A stretch of 64,000 nt of DNA from Bacteroidales bacterium (GTDB taxonomy: Bacteria; Bacteroidota; Bacteroidia; Bacteroidales; VadinHA17). A program made the translations under genes and the position numbers. Shown piece by piece: positions 44,013 through 53,048 of this stretch (position 1 is its first letter; each line of letters begins with the position of its first letter). The notes under the pieces were generated by a model that had not been told where the DNA came from, did no database searches, and saw only the letters and a list, made by a program, of their open reading frames with translations. The DNA lies in assembly GCA_021371855.1 (NCBI GenBank), contig JAJFVL010000027.1:20648-84647 (forward strand). The letters are read 5' to 3'.

Positions 44013-44457
44013 TTAACCACGTAGTAACACGAAGTTCGTAACGGAGGAACACGGTTTATAATGCAAGAAAATTTAGCACAAGTGATCTAAAAAGATTAAT
44101 TTTATCAAGTCTCGCTGAATTTTCATAATTATGACCTTATTATATCAGGAATTGACAAGTTCAGTTTTAAATTGCGCTTATAAAGTACATAGTGCGCCGG
44201 GGCCTGGTCTATTGGAATCTGCTTATGAATAATGCCTTTATTATGAGCTTGACAGGGCTTTAAATCCGGTTCATTTTGCACAGTTAATGACTTACCTGAA
44301 GTTATCCAAATGCAGGATAGGATTCCTGATAAATTTCAACGTTCTGTCTTTAAAAGACGGCATCATGAGAATAATAATATAGAATTCAGAGATTTCTTCT
44401 CAATGGAAAAAAACTCCGTGTAACTCCGTGGTCAACTCTGTGTAAATCCGTGGTTAA
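44013..44457. repeat. Inverted terminal repeats around the GxxExxY remnant
   Basis: The left end reads TTAACCACGTAGTAACACG...GGAGGAACACGGTT (44013-44056). The right end reads AACTCCGTGTAACTCCGTGG... (about 44412-44431) and ends TGTGTAAATCCGTGGTTAA (to 44457). Left and right ends are imperfect reverse complements (CGTGGTTAA outermost), enclosing about 445 bp. The right arm also repeats internally the unit CTCCGTG-TAA/GTC. Confidence 0.65.
44131..44382 (+). pseudogene. GxxExxY protein gene remnant (PD-(D/E)XK nuclease-like)
   Basis: From ATG 44131 the frame gives MTLLYQELTSSVLNCAYKVH, SAPGPGLLESAYE and then TAA (44230-44232). It continues in the same frame with CLYYELDRALNPVHFAQLMTYLKLSKCRIGFLINFNV and LSLKDGIMR to TAG. 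The GPGLLESxYE motif gives the family its name; the tail matches HxAQLxTYLKL...GxLINFNVxxLKDGIxR. About 45 residues between ELDRAL and NPVHFAQ, including the catalytic Asp/Glu-x-Lys strand of intact proteins, are deleted. A stop plus a core deletion makes it non-functional. Confidence 0.88.
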
Positions 44458-44479
44458 GCTGTTTTAGCTCATTATGACT

Positions 44480-45409
44480 TCATAACTTTTTTGAAAAATA
44501 TTTCTCCATGTTGAGAAGCTGAATATCTTTTACAAAATCTTCATACATTTTTTCTGTCATGTTCTTAACCGGCGACCTGAATTTTCCACAATCCATTCCT
44601 ACATATCTCATAAAAGATTTCCCGGTAGCCATGCCTCCGTATTTGCCCAGCAATGTTATCATGTCAATTGACAGTTGCTGTAATTTTCGTGCTTCGGTTA
44701 GGTCGCCATCATTAAAAGCTTTTATAAGTTTATTATAAAGCGGTGCAGCATAATTATATGTGCTCCCAACGGCGCCTTTTGTTCCCAGCACAAGAGCAGA
44801 CAGCATACATTCGTCCCTGCCCCATAGCATATCGTATTTCCCGTTCTTGTAATTAAGACAGGTAAAGAAATCCATAAAATCCTCATGAGTAAACTTGATG
44901 CCGGCAAAGTTGGGAAGCATTTCTGATATCTTCTTCAGGAAGCTGAACATATTCATATTTACACCAGTCAGTACCGGTATATGATAGAAATAAACAGGCA
45001 TTTCCGGTACTGATTCTCCTACCCTGGTAACGAATTCAGCCAGACAGGTATCATCTGCCGGTTTAAAATAATAAGGAGCAACAAGTGCAATGGCTGAAAT
45101 ACCGGCTTCATATGAAAAGATGGCATTCTCGATGCACTCCTGGTACGATGTTCCTCCAACAAGGTTAATAACACGGACCTTGCCATTTTCTTTATAACAC
45201 TCTGCCCATTTCACTGCATGAAGTAGTTTCTCTTTTTGGGTAAGTGAAGCTCCTTCTCCGGTTGAACCGTTAATGAATGCCCCTGCTATTTTGTTTTTTT
45301 CAAGGAAGTCGTAATACTCCGCTACCATACCGGTATTGAGGTTGCCTTTCTTATCCATCGGAGTGAACGGGGCAGCAACCAGACCTTCAAATTTCTTAAT
45401 CGTATTCAT
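44480..45409 (-). CDS. nanA: N-acetylneuraminate lyase (DapA superfamily)
   Basis: The 309-residue TIM-barrel protein belongs to the DHDPS/NAL superfamily. It has AAPFTPMDKKGNLN, the dicarboxylate/pyruvate loop INGSTGEGASLTQKEK, the catalytic Tyr in MPVYFYHIPVLTG, and the Schiff-base Lys in NFAGIKFTHEDF. The GSTGEGxSLT form and YHIP motif are typical of sialic acid lyase, while DHDPS has GTTGE and YNVP. It splits N-acetylneuraminate into N-acetylmannosamine and pyruvate in the cytosol. No sialidase or sialic acid carrier is seen nearby. Related 4-hydroxy-2-oxoglutarate-type aldolases are less likely. Confidence 0.85.
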   Translation of the reverse strand: MNTIKKFEGLVAAPFTPMDKKGNLNTGMVAEYYDFLEKNKIAGAFINGSTGEGASLTQKEKLLHAVKWAECYKENGKVRVINLVGGTSYQECIENAIFSYEAGISAIALVAPYYFKPADDTCLAEFVTRVGESVPEMPVYFYHIPVLTGVNMNMFSFLKKISEMLPNFAGIKFTHEDFMDFFTCLNYKNGKYDMLWGRDECMLSALVLGTKGAVGSTYNYAAPLYNKLIKAFNDGDLTEARKLQQLSIDMITLLGKYGGMATGKSFMRYVGMDCGKFRSPVKNMTEKMYEDFVKDIQLLNMEKYFSKKL

Positions 45410-45579
45410 TTAATCTGATAAGTTTATTTAAAAAATTCTGTTCGTGTGTAGCCATATTTCTCTAAAAGTATGAAATTTTAATAAGTCTGACCCTGATATT
45501 GTTTAAAATCATTATTTTGTTTAGCTTTAATAAAATAATGTGAGAGACAGCGCCGGGCTGCAGATGAAATTTTAAAATT

Positions 45580-46002
45580 ATGGAAACAAAATTACTAAGC
45601 GATCAGAGTATACCTCCGACAAAGGAAGTCATTGAAAATGCCCTGGGTGAGAGTTCCTCAGCATATAATGAACTGATTGAAGTCGTTACTGATGTAAAAC
45701 TTGGTCTGGTGACAGAATGGAGATATTACAAGGATGGTAAAGCCTGGTTATGCAAAGTATGTTATAAAAAGAAAACCATTTTTTGGCTTTCGGTCTGGGA
45801 TAAGTTTTTCAAAATAAGTTTTTATTTTACATTAAAAAACTGTCCGGGAATTGCAGAATTGGACATTGATCAAAATATTAAGGAGGAATTTAGTCGCAGC
45901 ACAACTGTTGGCAAATTGATTCCTTTAGTAATCAGGATGTACCGGAGAGAACAGATTGATGATGTGATAAAGATAATCGAATATAAGAAAAGACTGAAAT
46001 GA
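45580..46002 (+). CDS. DUF3788 family protein
   Basis: The 140-residue cytosolic protein has the DUF3788 pattern: LGESSSAYNELIEVV, then TEWRYYKDGKAWLCKVCYKKKTIFWLSVWDKFFKISFYFT, and a final helix containing IPLVIRMYRREQIDDVIKIIEYKKRLK. The family is of unknown function; the central W-R-Y-Y-x-D-x-K-W and two-strand sheet suggest a YdhG-like alpha/beta fold. The last four bases overlap the start of the next gene (ATGA), so translation of the two is probably coupled even though the partner is an exported outer-envelope protein. Confidence 0.88.
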   Translation: METKLLSDQSIPPTKEVIENALGESSSAYNELIEVVTDVKLGLVTEWRYYKDGKAWLCKVCYKKKTIFWLSVWDKFFKISFYFTLKNCPGIAELDIDQNIKEEFSRSTTVGKLIPLVIRMYRREQIDDVIKIIEYKKRLK

Positions 46003-48425
46003 AAAAGCTTTTACACCTATTGTTTCTTTTGCTAATTTCTGTTAACTCTTTCTCCCAGAGTCTTAAAGAGGAAATGACAGGTATCTTAACCCAGGTAGGG
46101 AAGAGTGTACCTGCAGACCAGCTGTTTTTGCACCTTGACAGGAATCTTTATCATGCCGGAGACACAATCAGGTTTCAGGCATACATCAGAGACAGTCAGA
46201 CAGGAGTAATTGAAACAAAAAGCAGTTCTCTATATGCCCTGCTGATAAATTCAAATCATGTCACAATCGACAGTGCCAGATTCAGAATAATTTATTCAAC
46301 AGTATCCGGATGGTTAAAAGTACCGGAAATTATTCCACTCGGCGATTATTCAATCCTGGCATTTACAAGCAGCCAAATGAATTATAGTCCGGAATTTGCT
46401 TTCCTAACTCCAATCAAGATTGATAATATCCTGCCTGTCCGGGATGAGACTAAACCTGGAAGTAGGAATGAAGATACTACTGTTAATCAGCTACCTTTTT
46501 CACAACAGATAATTGACCTGAAATTCTTGCCAGAGGGTGGTACTTTTATTTATGGAATTCCTCAGCGACTTGCCTTCAATGCAGTTACATCAACCGGAAG
46601 AACTTTAGAGGTTGCCGGAGTAATAACAAACCAGAAAGGTAAAAAGATCACAGAATTCAGATCAACTCCATATGGGCCGGGAGTTGTGGAATTCACTCCT
46701 GTATCAGGTAATATGTATTACGCAACACTTAATGAAGATAAATTCAAAGGAATGAAATGGCCATTACCTTCTCCTGAAAAATCAGGAGTTGCAATGCGGG
46801 TTAATAATGCAGGCAATGGATTAATTGACATTATTCTTAAAGGAAGAGAAATAGCCGGAATGTCATATTTCCTGACTATGACCATGAATAATATTTTAGT
46901 ATTCAAAGAAGATGTCAAGTTGGATACCTTATTCAGAACAAGGATTCAGACTGATAAAATACCTTCAGGTACGGCTTATGTAACACTTTATGATAGTGAA
47001 TTGAATCCTGTTGCAGAAAGATTGATCTTCCTGAATGAACATAAAAAGATGAATGTTATGATAGGCGTTTCCTCTCCACTTGTTAACCGAGGTGATGAAA
47101 CAGAATTAACAATCAATACGACTGATGACGAAGGAAATGATGTAAGCTCAATTGTTTCAATTGCTGTAATTGATTCTATTTCCGGTTACTATAATGGAAT
47201 CCCATTGCCTGAAATTGAATCTGCCTATCTGTTTGATAAAGAATTTTATAATAATCTCCCCTTAAAAGTCAAATCGCAAGGCTTAAAAAACTTTGATAGC
47301 CAATCAGTCGATGTACTGCTTATGACTTATGGATGGAGAAAATTTTCCCTGAAAGAAGTTGCCAGGAATAATCCTGAAAAGGAATTGGTTAATTATGATT
47401 ATTTGAAAATCTGTAATCCCGGGCCGGCGAAAAAAGGAAGGTCGGATATTAAGATGATTTCCATTGAAGGGCTCGACAATATCTCTCTTCCGGGAAACAA
47501 TAACAGAGAAGCCTTTCTGCTTTATGATTCACTTGATGTCACTGTGCGACAAATTATGATCCTGCCTGACAATGATCCTGTAAAGAACGGCAACCCTGTC
47601 AGAATTGAATTTCCAGAAAACAAAGACTTTACGGATAAAGCAAAATTATTGACGATTGATTCCGATTATTCAACATTGGATTTGCCTGTCATTAGCAAAA
47701 AGCAACCCGATTTTGATCTGGAAAGTGTAATAATGATTGAGCCTGTAACTATTAAAGCTCCAAAACAATCATCCAAAGTATATGTTGATAAAAATGAAAA
47801 AATGTTCCAGTTCGGAAATACCTCTACAATGTACAGTAAGGATTTTGTTACAGCAATTGACGTTGAGAGTATTCTTTCCCGGTTCCATCCATATAAACTC
47901 GATAAACAAAATAAGAAGATTTATTTACGTCCTTTGAAAAAAATTAATAATCAAAATCCACCGGCATTAATAGTTATGGATAATAATCCGATTTCTGGCA
48001 AAACATATGAATCAATTGCCTCGATGCCAGCCTCACAGATAGCTTCGGTTACAGTTCTCAGAGGACCTCAGGCCTTCCCTATATTCGGAGAGGATGCAAA
48101 TGGAGGGGTAGTTTTTGTGACAACAAAAGGGTGCTTATTAGCAGGTGAGAATTACCCCGGTGATGAATTCGGACCAAATGATGATCTTTTGCAACAGGTA
48201 AAGCTTTTCCGGACAGACATTGAATATTATGTACCTATAAAAGAGGAAGTGGCTTTTATGCCTGAATTTCAATTCAGATCAACAATCCTTTGGAAAAGTA
48301 ACATTCTTATTGATGGATCTCCGGTTAAAATAAAATACCCTAATAACCTTGTAAAAGGTACAGCCATGGTATTTGTGAACGGGGTTTCTTTTACAAACCT
48401 GGTTGGATCAAACAGATACAGCTAA
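45999..48425 (+). CDS. Macroglobulin-like (MG2) protein with TonB-plug-like C-terminal part (second paralogue)
   Basis: The 808-residue protein has a signal peptide (MKKLLHLLFLLLISVNSFSQ). The MG2-type segment is DQLFLHLDRNLYHAGDTIRFQAYIRD, followed by several beta-sandwich segments. A region at residues about 620-710 (FGNTSTMYSKDFVTAIDVESILSRF, PALIVMDNNPISGKTYESIASMPASQIASVTVLRGPQAF, and DANGGVVFVTTKG) looks like a TonB plug. It has the same layout as the protein at 24347-26740 but is clearly diverged. It would be exported to the periplasm or outer membrane. Here no TonB receptor or DUF4249 gene is adjacent. It overlaps the DUF3788 gene by four nt. Confidence 0.75.
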   Translation: MKKLLHLLFLLLISVNSFSQSLKEEMTGILTQVGKSVPADQLFLHLDRNLYHAGDTIRFQAYIRDSQTGVIETKSSSLYALLINSNHVTIDSARFRIIYSTVSGWLKVPEIIPLGDYSILAFTSSQMNYSPEFAFLTPIKIDNILPVRDETKPGSRNEDTTVNQLPFSQQIIDLKFLPEGGTFIYGIPQRLAFNAVTSTGRTLEVAGVITNQKGKKITEFRSTPYGPGVVEFTPVSGNMYYATLNEDKFKGMKWPLPSPEKSGVAMRVNNAGNGLIDIILKGREIAGMSYFLTMTMNNILVFKEDVKLDTLFRTRIQTDKIPSGTAYVTLYDSELNPVAERLIFLNEHKKMNVMIGVSSPLVNRGDETELTINTTDDEGNDVSSIVSIAVIDSISGYYNGIPLPEIESAYLFDKEFYNNLPLKVKSQGLKNFDSQSVDVLLMTYGWRKFSLKEVARNNPEKELVNYDYLKICNPGPAKKGRSDIKMISIEGLDNISLPGNNNREAFLLYDSLDVTVRQIMILPDNDPVKNGNPVRIEFPENKDFTDKAKLLTIDSDYSTLDLPVISKKQPDFDLESVIMIEPVTIKAPKQSSKVYVDKNEKMFQFGNTSTMYSKDFVTAIDVESILSRFHPYKLDKQNKKIYLRPLKKINNQNPPALIVMDNNPISGKTYESIASMPASQIASVTVLRGPQAFPIFGEDANGGVVFVTTKGCLLAGENYPGDEFGPNDDLLQQVKLFRTDIEYYVPIKEEVAFMPEFQFRSTILWKSNILIDGSPVKIKYPNNLVKGTAMVFVNGVSFTNLVGSNRYS

Positions 48426-48497
48426 AAAGTTAAATAGATCTGACAGAATTTTCTGGGACATCTTAATCATGTAACAGAAATCCAGTTAATGCAGTTT

Positions 48498-49775
48498 TTA
48501 GTCTTTTTTTCTTACTAAAATTTTATCTACTCTGTTCCCGTCAATGTCCATAATCTCGATCTGATAATTCCCATAATCAAATTTATCACCAATATTAGGA
48601 ATCTTGTTAATATTGCTGATGACAAATCCGGCAACTGTTGAATAGTCAGTTTTTTCAAAATCTATTGTAAATCCCTCAATTATTTGTTCAAGAATTTCCA
48701 CAGGAGCATCTCCGCTGACAAGAACCGACTTATCATCACGGACAAAAATATCAGGTTCATAAGGTTCCCCTTCTTCAGGCATATCCCCTATAATACTTTC
48801 CATAATATCATGCAGGGTGATTATCCCCTCGAAGCTGCCATATTCATTCACAACAACACAAAAATTGATCTGTTTTTGTCTGAACAGCTTTAGTACTTTA
48901 CGGGCTTCAACATTTTCCGGGATAATTAACGGATCGAACAACAAATCAGTAATGTTAAAAGTTTTGCCGGAATTTAGCGCCAGCAGATAATCCTTTAAGT
49001 ACAGGACTCCTATAAAATTGTCAAGCCCGCCATCGCAGCAAACAATCTTGCTGCGTTTTATTTCAAACAACTTCGATTTTATTTCTTCAGCTGGATCTTT
49101 AAGATCGATCCATTCGACATCCATGCGATGGGTCATTATGTGTTTTGCTCTTTTATCGGCGAAGTAAAATATTTTCTCATGTATAAGATCCTGCTCTTTA
49201 GCAATGACCCCCTCATATGATGCTATTTTTATCATCTGCTTTAATTCAGCCTGTGTCACATGTTCTGACTGCTTTTTTATCCCGATCAGGCGGTCAAACA
49301 AAGTTGTGGAGGCAGATAGAATTTTAACGACAGGGTAAAATAATTTACTGAAATGATAAATAACGGGAGCAATTTTAACTGCTATTTTTTCGGGATTACT
49401 TAAAGCTATTGTCTTAGGGACTAATTCTCCAATAACGATTGAGAAGTAAGTTATTATTATTATTGTAGTTAGCAGAGCTATTTCATCTGATGATGCACCT
49501 AAAAATGTAATCTTCTCAAAAAATGGTGCAACATGTTTTGCAATGTTAGTGCCACCATATACTCCGGTGACAATACCGATAAGGGTAATCCCGACCTGAA
49601 TGGCTGACAAAAAGTTCTCGGAATTTTCAAGTAATTTAAGAGCTGATTTTACCCCTTTTTTGCCTTCAATCTTCATTTGCTCAAGCCTGGCTTTTTTACT
49701 TGAGACCAGTGCAATTTCAGATAATGCAAAGAATCCGTTAAGTAGTATTAATAATCCTAAGACAAGTATCTCCAT
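48498..49775 (-). CDS. CorC/HlyC-type membrane protein (DUF21-CBS-CorC)
   Basis: The 425-residue protein has an N-terminal DUF21/CNNM domain with four membrane segments (about 1-190: LLILLNGFFALSEIALVSSKKARLEQM, FLSAIQVGITLIGIVTGVYGG, VIGELVPKTIALSNPE). A CBS pair follows (about 200-330: IMTHRMDVEWIDLKDP, CVVVNEYGSFEGIITLHDIMESIIGDM), and then the CorC/HlyC domain (about 345-425). Once named hemolysins, these proteins act in magnesium or cobalt efflux in the inner membrane; the exact ion here is unknown. A TATCTTTG -7 box lies at 49851-49858. It converges on the MG2-type gene, with a 72-bp gap. Confidence 0.9.
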   Translation of the reverse strand: MEILVLGLLILLNGFFALSEIALVSSKKARLEQMKIEGKKGVKSALKLLENSENFLSAIQVGITLIGIVTGVYGGTNIAKHVAPFFEKITFLGASSDEIALLTTIIIITYFSIVIGELVPKTIALSNPEKIAVKIAPVIYHFSKLFYPVVKILSASTTLFDRLIGIKKQSEHVTQAELKQMIKIASYEGVIAKEQDLIHEKIFYFADKRAKHIMTHRMDVEWIDLKDPAEEIKSKLFEIKRSKIVCCDGGLDNFIGVLYLKDYLLALNSGKTFNITDLLFDPLIIPENVEARKVLKLFRQKQINFCVVVNEYGSFEGIITLHDIMESIIGDMPEEGEPYEPDIFVRDDKSVLVSGDAPVEILEQIIEGFTIDFEKTDYSTVAGFVISNINKIPNIGDKFDYGNYQIEIMDIDGNRVDKILVRKKD

Positions 49776-50109
49776 AGTTTTAAATCTGAATGCTCATCAC
49801 CTCTTTTTTAATCCATCTCAGGCCAACTTCCCGATTAAATATTTTTTTTACAAAGATAAGGAATAAGACCGCTTTAAATATTTGATTTTTTATCCGTGGT
49901 AAACTAATCTGCAGAGTAATGAGATGAAAATTGAATATTCCCCTGTCTAAAAGACAGGCAAACAGATATTAATATATAAGAATAGCCAGCCTGCAGAACA
50001 GGTAATCTGTATGAAGAACTATTCATAAGAGATACGTTATAATAAAGAATGAATTATATTTGAGCGCCTTTGGACAAAAAATAAGTAGCAGTTAAAAATA
50101 AATAGAAAG
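49776..50109. other. Divergent intergenic region (334 bp) with two triloop hairpins
   Basis: Contains the -7 box for the CorC-type gene (minus, 49851-49858) and for the ddh gene (TATATTTG, plus, 50055-50062). Two triloop hairpins are present: CCTGTCT-AAA-AGACAGG (49942-49958) and CCTGC-AGA-ACAGG (49990-50002, one mismatch), with loop centres 46 nt apart. No coding frame seen. Confidence 0.5.
50055..50062 (+). promoter_or_regulatory. -7 box (TATATTTG) for ddh-menA
   Basis: TATATTTG matches TAnnTTTG and ends 47 nt before the ddh ATG. No good -33 TTTG is visible, so the call is modest. Confidence 0.35.
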
Positions 50110-51099
50110 ATGGAAAACAAACTGAAAAATACTCTGAGAGTTGGAATTGTAGGTTATGGTAATTTAGGAAAAGGTGTTGAACTGGCTATTAAGCAAAACC
50201 CGGATATTGAGTTGGTTGCAATTTTCACAAGAAGAACTCCTGAGGGATTAAGTTGCTCTTCTCCAATGGTTCCTGTTTCTCAGATAGAAGATTTCAAAGG
50301 GAAAATTGATGTTATGATTCTATGTGGTGGTTCTGCAACGGACTTGCCGGAACAAGGTCCGAAGTTCTCAAAAATGTTTAATACCATTGACAGCTTTGAT
50401 ACTCATGCAAGGATCCCTGAGTACTTTGATCAGGTTGATAAATCTTCAAGATCGAATAAAACTTTGAGCCTTATCTCTACAGGCTGGGATCCGGGTTTAT
50501 TTTCGTTGGCAAGAATACTCGGTCAAAGCGTTTTACCACAAGGAGAAACCTATACTTTCTGGGGTAAAGGTGTGAGCCAGGGACATTCTGATGCAATAAG
50601 ACGTGTTCCCGGTGTTAAAAATGGAATACAATATACCGTTCCGATAGAAAGTGCCCTCGAGAAGGTCCGTTCAGGTGAAAATCCAAAACTGGCAACATCT
50701 GAAAAACACCTGAGAGTTTGCTATGTTGTTGCTGAGGAAGGTGCTGATCTGGCTAAAATTGAAAATAGCATTAAGACAATGCCAAATTATTTTGATGAAT
50801 ATAAGACCACTGTTAATTTTATATCAGAAGAAGAGTTAAAAGCAAACCATTCAGGTATGCCCCACGGAGGAATTGTAATCCGTTCCGGCATTACAGGAAA
50901 TGGAACAAAGCAGAGAATAGAATTTAATCTCAACCTCGGGAGCAATCCTGAATTTACAGGAAGTGTTATTGTAGCATATGCAAGAGCTATAGGAAGAATG
51001 GCAAAAGAAGGTCAGACAGGCGCCCGCACTGTATTTGATATTCCATTTGGATATTTGTCCCCGAAATCTTCCGGGGAGCTTAGAAAATGCTTTTTGTAG
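50110..51099 (+). CDS. ddh: meso-Diaminopimelate dehydrogenase
   Basis: The 329-residue protein has the DapDH-type Rossmann motif VGIVGYGNLGKGVELAIKQNPDIELVAIFTRR, then ILCGGSATDLPEQGPKF, FDTHARIPEYFDQV, STGWDPGLFSLARIL and WGKGVSQGHSDAIRRVPGV, all typical of meso-diaminopimelate D-dehydrogenase. This NADPH enzyme makes meso-DAP from L-tetrahydrodipicolinate and ammonia in one step, bypassing the succinylase and aminotransferase branches of lysine/peptidoglycan synthesis. The length fits the family (about 320-330). It is followed immediately (one base between stop and ATG) by menA. Confidence 0.94.
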   Translation: MENKLKNTLRVGIVGYGNLGKGVELAIKQNPDIELVAIFTRRTPEGLSCSSPMVPVSQIEDFKGKIDVMILCGGSATDLPEQGPKFSKMFNTIDSFDTHARIPEYFDQVDKSSRSNKTLSLISTGWDPGLFSLARILGQSVLPQGETYTFWGKGVSQGHSDAIRRVPGVKNGIQYTVPIESALEKVRSGENPKLATSEKHLRVCYVVAEEGADLAKIENSIKTMPNYFDEYKTTVNFISEEELKANHSGMPHGGIVIRSGITGNGTKQRIEFNLNLGSNPEFTGSVIVAYARAIGRMAKEGQTGARTVFDIPFGYLSPKSSGELRKCFL

Positions 51100-51100
51100 G

Positions 51101-51994
51101 ATGCTGATAAAACCATGGATTACAGCAGCCAGACTTCATTCTTTGCCGCTGACTGTTTCAAATATTTTCCTTGGTAGTATGATTGCATGCCACCAGGGAA
51201 AATTCAACCTTATTGTATTTCTTTTGGGGATGGCAACAGCTATTCTTTTACAGATTTTGTCAAACTATGCAAACGACTACGGAGATTTCATAAGCGGAGC
51301 CGATAGAAAACGTGTCAGCAAATTTGAAAGAGCCCTGCAAAGCGGGAAAATAGCTCCAAAACAAATGCGCCATATGCTGGTAATTCTTTCATTCCTGACT
51401 CTTGTCACAGGAATTTCACTTATAGTCTCAGCTGCACTTCCGATTGGAACCATAGCGGTTTTCATTGCTATCGGGATATTGTGTATTATTGCTGCATTTA
51501 CCTACACCATGGGTAAAAAGCCATATGGTTATTCCGGAATGGGCGATATTGCTGTTTTTATCTTTTTTGGGATAGTAGGAGTCTGCGGCATCTATGTTTT
51601 GCATACTCAGCAATGGGATTGGCTTGTATTACTCCCTGCCACTACCTTTGGCCTTTTTAGTACGGGGGTACTGAATATCAACAATATCCGCGATGAAGAA
51701 TCAGACCGTCTGTCAGGGAAAAATTCCCTTGTAGTCAAAATCGGTATTGAAAAAGCAAAAATCTACCACACCTGCCTGATACTGGTTGCCCTTCTGTTGG
51801 GAATTGTTTCAACTATTCTCGATTTCCACAGCGCTTTTCAATTTATTTATCTTTTAACTTTTCCCTCCTTTTTTATGAACATCCGTAAGGTTCGTAATTA
51901 CACACAATCCACTATTCTTGACTATGAATTGCGGAACCTTTCTCTTACAACATTCTTTTATTCTGTTACTTATGGGTTAGGCCTCATCATTTGA
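51101..51994 (+). CDS. menA: 1,4-dihydroxy-2-naphthoate polyprenyltransferase
   Basis: The start at 51101 (297 residues) is chosen because it follows the ddh TAG by one base and begins MLIKPWITAARLHSLPLTVSNI, the usual MenA opening; an upstream in-frame ATG lies inside ddh. It has about eight membrane helices and the prenyl-diphosphate aspartate motif NYANDYGDFISGADRKR. The second conserved site is NINNIRDEESDRLSGKNSLVVKIG. MenA attaches the isoprenoid tail to DHNA, giving demethylmenaquinone in the inner membrane. Its coupling to ddh is a matter of adjacency, not of pathway. Confidence 0.93.
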   Translation: MLIKPWITAARLHSLPLTVSNIFLGSMIACHQGKFNLIVFLLGMATAILLQILSNYANDYGDFISGADRKRVSKFERALQSGKIAPKQMRHMLVILSFLTLVTGISLIVSAALPIGTIAVFIAIGILCIIAAFTYTMGKKPYGYSGMGDIAVFIFFGIVGVCGIYVLHTQQWDWLVLLPATTFGLFSTGVLNINNIRDEESDRLSGKNSLVVKIGIEKAKIYHTCLILVALLLGIVSTILDFHSAFQFIYLLTFPSFFMNIRKVRNYTQSTILDYELRNLSLTTFFYSVTYGLGLII

Positions 51995-52064
51995 TCAGAT
52001 GATCCCGGCTTACTGCCCAAAATAGCATTTAATAAATATTGAGACCTGCAAAAAACAAGAGAAA

Positions 52065-53048
52065 ATGAGAACGAGACTGATAATATTTACTTTACTTTTT
52101 TCAATTGTCAGCCTGACATTCGGACAATCAAAAATGATGTTTGGGGATACTTCAAGAAACGGGATACCTTTTTCTAAAGATCCTCATGTAATCCGCTTTA
52201 ATAATAAATACCTGATGTATTATTCTATTCCGCCATATTCTGATGTAAATAATCCTGTAAAAGGTTGGGGAATAGGTATTGCTGAGAGTACTGATTTGAT
52301 TAACTGGAGAAAAACGGGCGAAGTTACTCCGGCAGGTGAATATGAAAAAAAGGGGCTGTGTGCACCTTGCGCTCTGGTTATCGGAGATACTGTGCACTTG
52401 TTCTACCAGACATACGGAAATGGAAAGAATGATGCAATATGCCATGCAAAATCAGGAAATGGAATAGATTTCACCAGGGATCCGACTAATCCTGTGTTCC
52501 GGCCTCACGGTAACTGGAATTGTGGAAGAGCTATCGATGCAGAGGTAATAAAATTTAAAAACAGGTATCTTCTGTTTTTTGCTACACGCGATACGGCCAT
52601 GTCAGTTCAGATGTTAGGTGTTGCAGCCACAATCAATAAAGGGGTAAACTTTAGCAGGAATAACTGGGAACAATTAACTGATTATTCTATTCTGAAACCG
52701 GAATTAGCCTGGGAACAAAAGTGTATCGAAGGAGCTTCGGCCATTATCCGTAATGGAAGTCTTTATATGTTTTATGCAGGAGCATTCAATAATTCTCCTC
52801 AACAGGTCGGGGTTGCAAAAAGCAAGAATGGAACCAAATGGACAAGATTATCAGAGTCGCCCTTTTTATCCAACGGCAAACCCGGTGAATGGAACTCGAG
52901 TGAATCGGGTCACCCGCATATATTTGCTGATACGGATGGCCGGACATATCTTTTTTATCAGGGAAACAATGATAAAGGAAAAACATGGTATATTTCAAAG
53001 AGAGAGGTTAAATGGAATAAAAACGGACCGTTTCTGTCTGAAAAATAG
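52065..53048 (+). CDS. Secreted five-bladed beta-propeller glycosidase (GH43/GH117/GH130-like)
   Basis: The 327-residue protein has a signal peptide (ending SLTFGQSK) and then a beta-propeller pattern. It starts with IPFSKDPHVIRFNNKYLMYYSIPPY, in which the Asp is the usual first-blade catalytic residue, then GIGIAESTDLINWRKTGEV, ALVIGDTVHLFYQTYGNG, RAIDAEVIKFKNRYLLFFATRD, GASAIIRNGSLYMFYAGA and GHPHIFADTDGRTYLFYQG. The D...D/E...E placement fits GH43-type enzymes, but GH117 (neoagarobiose hydrolase) and GH130 share it, so the family is not fixed. It probably cuts plant or algal oligosaccharides in the periplasm or outside. A second protein with this fold is at 62396. Confidence 0.78.
   Translation: MRTRLIIFTLLFSIVSLTFGQSKMMFGDTSRNGIPFSKDPHVIRFNNKYLMYYSIPPYSDVNNPVKGWGIGIAESTDLINWRKTGEVTPAGEYEKKGLCAPCALVIGDTVHLFYQTYGNGKNDAICHAKSGNGIDFTRDPTNPVFRPHGNWNCGRAIDAEVIKFKNRYLLFFATRDTAMSVQMLGVAATINKGVNFSRNNWEQLTDYSILKPELAWEQKCIEGASAIIRNGSLYMFYAGAFNNSPQQVGVAKSKNGTKWTRLSESPFLSNGKPGEWNSSESGHPHIFADTDGRTYLFYQGNNDKGKTWYISKREVKWNKNGPFLSEK

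Larger units (their letters stand above)
43924..44479. other. Interval of 556 bp filled by a decayed GxxExxY element
   Basis: No intact gene. The middle part is a GxxExxY gene remnant bordered by inverted CCGTGGTTAA-type repeats (see separate entries). Confidence 0.6.
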
